Shown here: piece after piece, positions 1 through 11,400 of the stretch
How positions within the stretch are numbered: the first letter of the stretch is position 1
Layout of the letters: each line of letters begins with the position of its first letter
NCBI GenBank assembly: GCA_964035545.1
Contig: OZ037768.1
Location: 9,973,241-10,037,240, forward strand
Length of the DNA: 64,000 nucleotides
DNA from: Bugula neritina
Lineage: Eukaryota > Bryozoa > Gymnolaemata > Cheilostomatida > Bugulidae
Direction of reading: 5' to 3'
Made by a program: the position numbers and the translations under genes
Notes under the pieces: generated by a model
Seen by the model: only the letters and a program-made list of their open reading frames with translations
What the model was told of the DNA's origin: nothing
Database searches by the model: none

Positions 1-88
1 TGGTTTGAGGCAAGGGGTTGAAATTCTTTTGCTACATTTCTAATATAGAACACAGGCTTTTCTCAATTTCTCCATTACTGCACCTACC
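1..88. mobile_element. MITE family A, right-end fragment cut by the window start
   Basis: TGGTTTGAGGC at base 1 and a terminal segment including CTTTTCTCAATTTCTCC and ACTGCACCTACC match the copy at 28252-28419. Only this end is visible. Confidence 0.6.
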
Positions 89-2345
89 TCTTAGTTTTAG
101 GTTGTAGTTTATCTACTTCAGTTTCCAGACTTAATTTAAGCTTAATACATGAACAATGTAGGCATTAAGTTCACTTCTCTCAGCTTTCTAATTGTTTTTA
201 TTTGCTGCTGACAAATGTAATCATGGTTCAAGCTATGTTATATTATAACTTAATTTTATTAGTTTGATTGTGTGGATAGCTGCCTCAAGAATTGAATGTA
301 AAGCTGCAGTTAAGATGCCCCAAATGAATTTTTCTTACTTTTCTAATAGGGTCGAACTTTCAAACGTTACATGAAAATGGTTCAAAGTTTTTCTTGTTAA
401 TGTAACTAGTTTAGCAAGTTGATAGAGTGAAATCTAATGAAGTTGGGTGTTACCAGGCAAATTGTAATTTGTGTGCATAATGAAGCTAACAAAAGTTATT
501 AAGAAAAAACAATTAGTAGAATGGAATTGTAATTTTGAAAAAGGCTTTTCAATGTTTGGCAATTTTTTTTTGTTTCGGTTGGAGGTAGTACTTAATAGGT
601 ATTAATGCTGTTTGAAACTTGACTTGTAAAACCTAACCACATTTCACCATGTTTTATTTCCAATGATGAATTGAGTTTTCAACATCTCTAGCTTGAGAAA
701 GTAAAGATTGTATCACATAGCTATCTACTTTTTATGTGTTATCTGTTTACCTTGTAGCCTACAGATGGATGTAAATGTTATTTCGTAGCACAATCTAACT
801 AGTCCACTGATGCATTACAATGGCATTACAAGGTATGTTAATCCACATTGCACTCAATGCATGTACTTTACAGCAGAGCTCTGAGATTCTCTTTAATTCC
901 TGAGGATTTTGTACATTTTTTTCACAATATCTTATGTTAATAGGATTCTTATATGGTCAAATATACTTTACTTAGTACCTTATGAGTTACTAATCTAGTT
1001 CTCTTTCTTCAAGTGTAGAGTTTATTTATATAGAAAGCTTCACACTCTATATAAATTCATGGTTTCATAGTTTTGTTTTAGTATTAGCTAATTTTTTATG
1101 TGTTGATCTAACTTTTGGTCAATTGCTGCTGTGAAATTCGCTCTCAGTTCGTATTAAAAAATATTTTTCAGTCATTATATTTACTGTAAAGATAAGGTTA
1201 TGAAGAGATGAACACTTTTTATTCATTTATGGAGTAATTAGCTTTACACTCTGCACTATGAATGCTGAACTCCATAAAACAGTGTGCTCTTCCTATCTTT
1301 CTCCTTGCCTCTTAGTAAACCAGGGTGCTGATAGAATTGCTCTATAAGCAGCTCCGAGTTGGGGGTGAAGAACTAGTTTAGTTTGGGGTTCTCAAGTTAG
1401 GTCCCCAACTTCAAACTCGAGAACCCGAACTAATCTAGTCCTTCACCCTCAACTCGGAGCTGTTTATAGATCAACTTGTGCTGATAATGTGTCGGTTCTT
1501 CACTGGTTGTAATCAGTTATGGTGTAGGTTAGCGGTCCCTGCTGGTCAACAGTGTAGCTTATCTTGAGTCTCAGAGTCACTCAATATATAACGTGGGTGT
1601 GTTCAATAAATTTTAGTAGACAAAAAACTCTCATATCAAACTGTAATCTTTGGTTTGCAGTTGCCAGTCAGCTTGTTTAGGTTAAAATTATAGGAACAGC
1701 AAATGTGAAGTTGTTTTCTCTATGAATACCTGTGTTTCAGAATCGTATTATATTATTTGGTTGGGCTGGTTCTAATTTCAACAACAAAAAGTATGGATTT
1801 TTGCTTTGGTTGCCACTCATGGCTGATTTTGGCATAAATGACTAGTTTCATGCAGGCCTATTCAGTTTGGTTGAATTTTATTCACAAGTTTGAGTGACAG
1901 GTTGGCATGGTTGTGCTTTTTAGTTCATCTTACTGACTAGTCCACTGTAATTGCATAATGACTGCAGATTTTGGACCAGCATTACATGGTGGTTACTAGA
2001 ATCAGTTAGTATTGTTATAACCAGTGTCTGTGAAGCTAGCTATCAGCTATTAGACAAACAGCAAAGGAAACTGCAGAATTTGCTCCCTGGCTGAGAAACT
2101 GTCATTTATATCAAGGTCATCCATCACGTACAAGTTTTCTTGCTATCACAATGTTATAAAAATATTCAAATACAGCTTAGATTTTAAGTAGCCTATAAGT
2201 AAAACTATTTAGCCTACAAAAGCTTCATCAGGCAAAACTGAGCCAAAAGTGAAGACTGTATAAATGCAAGTCATGGTAAGTACAGACATATCTAAGAAAT
2301 TGCTGTAGACTTTTGTTGTACCACGCGTTGTGCTGTTTAATACAG
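89..2345. other. Upstream region, no gene seen
   Basis: AT-rich DNA without a convincing exon. It contains the foldback element at 1341-1470. It may contain the 5' exon or first intron of the ITPRID-like gene, which I could not locate. Confidence 0.4.
1341..1470. mobile_element. 130 bp foldback element (near-perfect inverted repeat)
   Basis: The arms are TCTATAAGCAGCTCCGAGTT and its partner, which read inwards match with few changes for about 55 bp each, leaving a loop of about 15 bp. Both arms contain GGGTTCTC and GGTGAAG. Almost the whole element is stem, as in foldback or hairpin-type MITEs. No target-site duplication is evident. Confidence 0.7.
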
Positions 2346-2493
2346 AGCAAAGACTTCGTTCTGCTGACTTTGTTCAATGCTGGGTCAACAGTATTCCATC
2401 TGGACGGGAGGAATCCAGTTGTCAGTTATCTCCTCCGTATAGTTACTCATCCACCAATTCAAAAAGCTGTAGCTCAGCTCCCACTACATGCAG
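2346..2493 (+). CDS. Candidate upstream exon of the ITPRID-like gene
   Basis: An open segment lies between a TACAG acceptor and an AG|GTTAGT donor. It encodes a Ser-rich stretch including FVQCWVNSIPSG and SPPYSYSSTNSKSC. It ends in phase 2, which matches the exon at 9695 (one leading base, forming an Arg codon). It also matches the candidate exon at 6284. No domain is recognised, so coding status rests on the open frame, composition and splice phase. Confidence 0.5.
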
Positions 2494-5400
2494 GTTAGTA
2501 GCTAGTAAAGAATTAATTCTAAAAGAGGCAACAACTCTGCTATACAATAAAGTGTAAGAGTTAATCTATCTAGGTTGGAGAAGGTACAATTCTGGACTAA
2601 TTTAGACCCAAGCAAGCAGTATAATGAATTGTGGAAGTACTTACTTAGTAATAAGTTGATTGATATACTGTTTATTTCGCCCCTCACTCTCACTCTCTCA
2701 CACACACACTCTCTCTCCCTCTCCCCCTCTCTCTCGCCCCTCTCTCTCGCCCCTTTCTCCCCTCCCCCTCTCTCTCCCTCCCTCCCTCCCCCTCTCTCTC
2801 CATCCCTCCCTCCCCCTCTCTCCCTCCCTCTCGCCCCTCTCTCTCCCCTCCCTTCCTCCCCCCTCTCTCTCAATTAGATGTAGGTGCAGTAGTGAAGATG
2901 TGGAAACACAGATTCTCAATCAGTATTCATGTCAGCACCCATCAATGCATCTGACCTCTCACTGCTGACTCAATTTTGATACTTGTCTGGTCTGAGGCAC
3001 CTAAGCAAACAGTGCTATACTGTTGTTTTTAGATTTGTTTATATATCTCCATTTTATGATTCTGGAGTAGATTTACAGTAGTAAAAAGAATTTGAACTGC
3101 ATAGATAAGAAAAAACATGTTGCAATTATGATATAGCATACATAATAAAAAAGCTATTCAAAAAATGTTTGGTGCAGCTTATTCATAGTCGTTTAGATTT
3201 CAAAAACCTGCTATTGTTTGACATGATTATCAAGTTAAATGGATGATTTTTGTCACTGATAATTTTTGATAAGTCCGCTGATCCAGCATAGTTTAATAGT
3301 GATTTGATCCAGTATCATTAAGGCGTAGTTCGGTGGTTGGAAGGAGGGTATGTTTAGATTCAGATACATTTGTCTATGGAGATTGTAGATTTTGGCAGAG
3401 CAGTAATTTTAAATTTAAATTCATTCATGCTACATCTTTCATATATTTGTACATTTATAGTGGCTTCTGATCCTAAAATCAGCCATCAATTTGTTAACAG
3501 TTTGCTTGAATTTTGAAGACTCTTGATATGTGGAAATTGTGAAAACTAATGCCTCCTGGGCATGTCATTACAATGGAAATATCTATCAACTTTGTTTTCT
3601 AACTAAAGTCGCAATATGCTAATTCTATTAGGCAACTAACTCCATTACCATAATTTATTATGGTTGCACATCAGTTGAAATAAAAATATCCCCTGTGGGC
3701 GTGGGTGTAATGCTCTGCTAGTTCTACTGACAGATGGTAGTCCAAAAGAACTTGTTGTGGTTTAAACTGGCTCAAGTTTAGATATCAGCCAACAGTCAAC
3801 TTCCAGCTTCCATATTCTCACCTTCCACAATGCTGTATAATGTATGATTATAGTGTTATGACGACAATGGCTAGCAGTTTTTATGGTCAAAATAAGAGTT
3901 TAACGCAGTATAATAAATAATGTAGAATTATAAAACATTCAGTCAAGGAAATTGATGTTCATAAATTATCGTATTACTGCCACTACTGAAGATTATAACT
4001 CAGTTCTCCGTGTATCCTAGTTACAAGATTATAAAGTTACTTTGTACTTTCCAAGAGAAAAAAAATCTCTTTTCAGCATATAGATTTTATTTTATTGAGA
4101 TGTTGTAAAGCAGGTTTCTAATGCTTAGTACATAGTACCTACTCAGTGAAATGAGTTTTCTCTAAGGTCAAAGGTGAAATTTGTCACTGAAATGAAAGTG
4201 CTCCAGATATAACTGTTTCAGGGTTTTATTTTTGCTACTCAAACTCTGCTCTATAAAAAATTGTAGGTTATATTGACATAGTTCATAAGTGTATTAAATA
4301 ATTGACTTTGTTAAGAAAAGTTTGGGTTTTTAAACAAAATCAATTTTGCTTCATAAAACAACACAAATGTTTCTTTTTCAATTTGTTTTTATAATTTTTT
4401 CAATATTTTTAGTTGAGAAATATTTTTGTGTTTTCTCCTGTTTTAAGGCTCAAGTGCCTACCATAAAAAGTCGAGAAGTTATTCATTTTTGACTTTCTAA
4501 TGAGCATTAAATTATTACTAAAGCAGTGCTATGCATCAGTAAGCCAACACTGGGATTGAAAATGGCTGCATATGGAAACCACATTGGAAAGGGGGCATTA
4601 TTATATTCTCATTAACATTATTGATATACATCCTCTGTTTTAAACCTTCTTCACAAGTACATAGTAAATCCAGCAGCAGTGGTTACTATATCTACTCTAC
4701 TGTACTGTGTATCACGATGTGTATAGCACTGTGTTGGTTATGCTACAAAACAACTCTCTGTTTCAGTCAGTGAAATATAAAAATAATTTAAATTTCTGCA
4801 TAAATGTGTCTATTCATCATTTTAATGCTTACAGCTTGGAATTCCATCCTGAGTGGATGTTATGAATAAATGTTACTTCTTTATTAATTGAGTTACAGCT
4901 GCAGAAATGTAAGCTAATTGTTACTCTACATTGTTATATTCCTGGGTACTATTGGATACTGTAAAATACTGCATCCTAATAATATATTCATTATACCCAA
5001 AGTTTGGCAATTATTTCATGGCACTAAAGCTTAGACAGGTGCAATTAGTTATTATTTTATCAGACAACAGTGGTATTCTAATATTAGCTGCTTTGTCCGT
5101 AGTGGGTACTGGGTGTTTCAAGGATAAGCAGCAGCACTTTATGCAATTTATCGACCTTTTCATAGGTACATAAGGATAACGAAAATACTCATAATTTGAT
5201 ATGACCTTAGTGTATATAATTACTGTAAGTAGTAGTATGGAATATGGCCACTTGGAAAATAGATCTTTCCTAAAATCCATTCAGCTACTTGATCTGTCAT
5301 CAGTCATCATGTCATAAATGGCATGTTCAAACAATATACATAATTATATGCATCAACTGACTGTTGATAAATTATTTTAAATTTGTGATTTTATGTTAAA

Positions 5401-8400
5401 TTGACTTAGCTACTACTATTGGCTGTGCCATAAATACAACTGTCAAGTGCAGCCATTACTGCTAATTTTCACATTTTGTTTTTGTTTAAAAGTTGTCTCC
5501 TCTTTTGTGCATACATATTCATAGTAACGCGTCACAAAAACTGGTAAAATGTTATGTTCGTCTTGCTCTAAATGTAGATCAATAGATAGACCAATAGAAA
5601 TTACACCATTATATCTCTCAAGTTAACCTAGAGACATAGCCCAAGATAAACATCCAAGCGTGTTTTCAGTCCTAACTACAATGTTCAGGATGTTATCAAA
5701 CTGTAATCAGTGTTATTATCTGTGTGATGACCTTCTACTACGTAGTCTCATTCACCCTTGCCCTTCTGTTTGTTTTCCTTTGGCTGACACCATCCAGCAG
5801 CTTTCTATACAAGTGTACAAGTACAAGAGTACAAGCTTAACCTTATTGTTGATCCAACCATTGAGCTGTTGCAAGGGTCACAACCATCTTTAGCTTAAAG
5901 CAGTATTTCACCTTTTCATTTCACCTATGCAATAGTCTTTCCACCTGTCAACATTCTCAATCATGCTACAGTACAGCTAACTAATGTAGGCAACTGTTAG
6001 AAGTTTGTATACACTTCTCTAGCTTTAGAGTATATACGTTAGCATTGCATTGTGATGTTTATGTTGATTGTACATAATATGTGAGCAGTAAAAGCCATGT
6101 ATCTTTTATGGAAAGGCAACTCTGAAGCTGTCTCTATTTCCTCAATTACATGTGTTATTGGTACATATTTACATAACTATGTGTTGTCTTGTCAGATTCC
6201 TCAAGGGATGTTATGCTGAAGCATTGGAAAATTTTGCCATTATTTGGGACTGTCTCCTCATATATTAAGTGTTGTTTTTGCAGCTCTGACCAGGTGGCTG
6301 GGGGTAGCTGTGAAAGTGTTGGAGGTGTGTCTAGAGTTACTCACTCACCAAGTCGATCTCCTTCAGGTATCAACATTGTATTATGTATTATGTACTATTG
6401 TATTATGTGTTATTGTATTATGTATTATTGTATTATGGTCTTCTGCAGTATGTTTTATAGATCATGTATTTATATGACTGAAGCAATTCTATTCAGCTAA
6501 ATCAGGTCTTAGTGTTGGACAAGCTACTTATGCAGTCGAATGAATTTTAAGAAATGTTTGTTTCTTTAACCAGGTCAATATTGTGTGGAATGATAACTCC
6601 TACAGGTTATAATACTAGCACTAATGCCCCATTGTCTTCTTCACGTGATGAGTCTGTTGTTCTAATACTGATCAAACAAATGTTATTCAATCCGAAAGGA
6701 AGTATATTTACCGAGAATCTTACTAAACTGGATTTCATTATATCGCAGAGTCAACGATAATTAGACACCCTATTGCAAATTGCTTAATAATAAAATCCAA
6801 AATCGATGTGTGAAATTGATTTACAAATATCCTTACAGTATTATGGATAATTGATTAGCTGCAGTAGCCTTAGCATTGAGTTTCCAGTGAACTCAGGGTG
6901 CAACTACACTCATAGTTCGAACTGTTTGTGGTTTTTATTCTGCAGGTTAATGAAGTAGCACTGTTGTTCAAATCAATGAACCATAACCACAATTTAATTG
7001 ATTATACAATCAAGTTTTTATGGATGTTTTGATGAAAAGTTTAGTCAACTTGACATTGCCTTCAATTTTGCTCCAGTTTCAATGCTATTGTAGTTGAACA
7101 AATTGTAATATAAAAGTACTAAATTAATCTACAATAGAATAGTGTGTTGTGGTTTTCCAGGTGACTGAAAAACTAATTAATAATGAGTATGCAGGTTTTG
7201 ATGACTTCCAAATAATATTTCCATACTTGATTTAGATAGGTTGGTCTCGTGATATTAGTTGAAAAGGTAGAGAATTAGTTAGTTCAAAATATATATTCAA
7301 TATTATTCAGACCATTCAATACATATTACTTAATGTTAGCTGTGGTGAAGTTAATTTTAGAATAAATTCTAATTAAATTTAAAGTAAAGAATGAGATCAA
7401 ATAGCCATACTGTTAGCTACGTCACTATAATAACACCATAAGTTGCTAAAACTGGCGTTATGGTGGCTAAAAATTAGCCTTTATCTGGCCAGTTTTGGAT
7501 ACATTTATTCAATAATCAAATTTTTATCATATATATATATATGTGTGCGCGTGTGGTAGTTCATTATTGCTGGAGAAACAAAATTTTAGACATCGGGATT
7601 GTGATTGAATTTTAAAGTAGACAGTTTTGCTATTAATCAGTTGGAATGATTTTATAAACCAGTCTTCTAACTTCAGAAAATATTTACACTTTTAAGAAGA
7701 CAACTCTAAAATACTTGTATTTAAAGAATATTGCAATGTAAGTCCTGCTGTTAGTTTTGAAACAATTTTCTGACGCAACATATTGGTTTCATCCCAGATA
7801 GGCGCTTCCCACTTAGACGCTATTTTTTATTTTGGTATCTACATAGCTGTTGTATTGATTGCTAAATAGCTAATATGCTTATAGCTATAATAGCTAATAT
7901 AAGTTATTTGGAATAATAGCCCAATTTTCATGGATTTGTGTAGGACAAAAAACAGTAATACATTGATAATAAACATTATTTTTAATGAATACTTATTACA
8001 AAAGTATCTTTTCAAACAACAAGAAGTATAGCAAATGCAAAATAATAAGTTAATGCATATCAAAGGAATTTCTTTATGCGCTAAATAACAAGCAATTGAT
8101 CCAAGTTTATTTAAATATAGGTATATTTTGATAATATTCAAATAAATTGCACATTAAATATATATTGTACCCAAACAAATAAATAGCTTCAATATATTAT
8201 AGCTAATAAAAAGTTTATATTTCTATAAAACTTTATTTTGTAATAATGGAATATATCTTTATTATAAAAGTTATATGCAAGTACAACCCTTATCGAATAG
8301 CAGTTTAAATTGGCATTATCTTAAATGTTGGATGATTTTGAGGGGAAAAATTTAGACTGTAACACCATACATTTCTTAGAATTGCCTGTATCATTTTAGT

Positions 8401-11400
8401 GATTTAACAAATGTAGGATTTAATAGAATTAAGGCTTTTCTTGCTGTTTGAGTATCTAGTAATTAAGCTGTCAGCTCTAATGCAAATTTATTTTGATTCT
8501 TAAAGTCAGTGATGATTTATTCTTTTGGTAAAGGTTACCGTTTGCCAATCTACAGTTAAAGGCTCTGGCTATTTATACTTCAAGTGTCAGAATTCACTTT
8601 ATACTTATATAAAATGTGCAAGCTGGTATTTTGACAAAGATTATGTGGGTATAAGTGTAACTGTCAAGTTTTATCATTTGCTCAGCTAGGGTGAGCTGCT
8701 TTTAATATAAGGTGTTATCAGCGTGGTAAATGTAGCGTGGCATCTTCTAGGTAAACATTCACCATTTTATAGTATTATAGCGTTGTTTGACTTATACAAC
8801 AACTACACTATTTTTTATCCAATCTTTCACTTAAATAGCAATGTAAGCTAGTTTCTATTGACTCATAGACAAGGTGTTATATATGTCATACCTGTAGCAC
8901 TACACATAACAACACGCTGTAGGCTATAGAGTAACCTCTCCTATATAATAGTTATATATTTTGGGTCCACAAACTGTTTCTGATCAGTTGAACCCTTTGG
9001 GGCTATTTGAACAAGATACTTAAATGATAATACTGAAAGGAACACTTGAAAAACCCTTTCTGTGCTGTACTTTGTAGCTCAAGTCACACAGCAGAATTTA
9101 AATTTCACACCAGAAGGTCAGGGTAAAAAGTAAGTAAAATGGCTGTAGTAACGGTGTTGATGTTTACTTAAATAGCTGTGAAATCCTGCACCAATTTTTT
9201 TATAATATTGTGTACTACTTTTCATAATTATATAATATTTATTTATATTACTAAGTCAAAAATTGTGATGATTGTAGTAGCTTTGCTTCAAGTTTGAAGT
9301 AACAAAAAGCTTGAACTCCTGGAAATATAGGGAATAATATTGTAGTTGTGCCGATTGTAAAGTGTAAATCATTGTTCACCATTCAATAGCTCTTTATATT
9401 TGCATAATTTAGTGATATTAGCTTGCCGTATGCTATTTCATACAGTTTATGCTTTGTGTTATATAAAGTCTCACACTATCCAGATCAAATCTTTTGAAAT
9501 GGTACCTATTCTTTATTTTTGACTATAGGATTTGATTTCACCTCATTACACAAACTGCTTGCAATAAGCCAATAACTTGTAATTATGGGCGTGTCTTTTT
9601 CATATGGTATTTAGTGTAGAGGGATTAAAATACTCGGAACCTAGTGGTTAGTAAACTGGACTAGCTCAGTACGTACAACTTCTTCCTTCTGTAGGGCTCC
9701 ATATGGCGCTGCTGACAAAGCAGCCTGTAGACAGGCTTTGAGGCGTAAGAGCTCCAGGCTATCATGGATGCATTCCAACTACAGTAGCTTCAATTCTGAG
9801 TCCAGGTTTGTTCCATTTCTTCATTGGAGTGATACAGTTATTCTTTTAATTTCTTGTTCTCTTGAGTTGCCTTTTTACAACGAGTTTCTTCTATAATTTA
9901 CAATCTTTGACTGACTGACTGACTGACTGACTGACTGACTGACTGACTGACTGACTGACTGACTGACTGACTGACTGACTGACTGACAAAATGGCGGAAG
10001 GATTCTTAATTGTTATTTTACCTTCTTGCTAAACAACCTAAGTTTGGTTGAAAATTGAACTCTAGTAAATATATTGGAGAATGCATTTCACCATCCAGGT
10101 GGCTCAAAAAACTGATCTAAAATCGTTTTACCTGACAAGCTCATGGTATCGTCTAACGACATGCAAAGAGAAAGTCTTTTAATAGTAAAATTGTATAAGC
10201 ATCATTAATTTTTAGCTTTAATTTACTGCCCAGGTTTGCGGTGCTGTAGAGTTTAGACCAGCCAATGTTGGGGGGGGGGTAGAATGCATGTTCAACTGAA
10301 CCTGTCACTGCTACTTCAGAAATAAATAATTTGAAGAGTCTAAAGTAACTGGAAAAGCGTAGGAGTTGTTGTGTAACTTATTTATATTCAGCTGGCTTTT
10401 TACCAGCAATTTTTATCATAGTCAGTTTTTGCAGAAAATATTCAGGGGCTACTTATGTTGAGTTAATGATTTATCACTACCTTCTATGTTGGGTTTGTTG
10501 TCAGTTGACATAAAACAGTCATTGTTATGAATGTGACAGTTGACTATAACTACTTGAATAATGTTGAATTAATTAGTTGAAACTTGAATTTAGATCCTTT
10601 AAATTGTGGATGAATAACGCAGATTTATCTTTTTTATTTATATCAGCTACTGATTTCAGTCATCTAGTGTATTGACTCAATAATTATAAATCATGAAGCA
10701 TAATGTTAGCAGAGGTTGTATTTACTATTGGATGATCTAACAACCATGATGACCTAGAGTTATGCCTACTAGTAAAATTATTAAAATTTTTATATTCCGC
10801 AAAAAATATCTTTCCTTGAACAAGCCATTAGATATAAAAAATGCTTATACATATGATATGTATAATATGTTGCTATATAATAAAATATGCAAATAGGTAT
10901 GATTAGCATGCATTACAACTATTTCACACTATAATATACTACGATACACAATAATATACTATCACCGGCTTTCCATGGATCAATCTCAGATCGATCTCAT
11001 GGAAAGCCGGTGTGTGATACACTATCATATACTATGACACACTATCATATACTATGATACACAATAATATACTATGATGCACAATAATATACTATGACAC
11101 AGCGTGGTACAGGGAGGTAAATGCAGCAGCTGAACTACTAGATTAAGTAGAAAGTTTAGATTTAGTAGAAGGATTAGCTTTCTTAGCCAGATCTAGCTTT
11201 CACAGCCTATGTTAACGTTATTATAATATTTTTAGATCTGGCGATATAAGTGTAATTTAGACAATAATATATGGGTCAGCGGTTTAAACATTACCCACAT
11301 TTAGTGACTCTTGAAAAATATTAATGAAATAGTATAAGTACATCTATATTATAGTGTATCATAGTATATTATTGTGTATCATAGTATGTTATTGTGTATC

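Larger units (their letters stand above)
2494..9694 (+). other. Long intron of the ITPRID-like gene
   Basis: AT-rich intron of about 7.2 kb if the exon at 6284 is skipped. It holds that candidate exon, a short repeat at 6367-6440 and an AT/GT dinucleotide tract near 7530-7553. Other open frames are short, AT-driven and lack splice-phase support. Confidence 0.45.

Noticed and set aside
2502-2968. Open frames over the CT-rich tract on both strands
   Set aside because: Low-complexity translations (Arg/Glu/Gly or Ser/Pro/Leu) with no splice or domain support.
6572-6607. Possible small exon between CCAG and AG|GTTAT
   Set aside because: The phase that would link 6366 to 9695 contains a stop, and there is no domain or composition support.
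7839-8141. 100-codon minus-strand frame in the first ITPRID intron
   Set aside because: Phe/Ile/Tyr/Lys-rich translation typical of AT-rich non-coding DNA; no motif or splice support.
9640-9694. tRNA-like head CCTAGTGGTTAGTAAACTGG before the exon at 9695
   Set aside because: It resembles a SINE A box, but there is no B box, body or target-site duplication. Too short to call.
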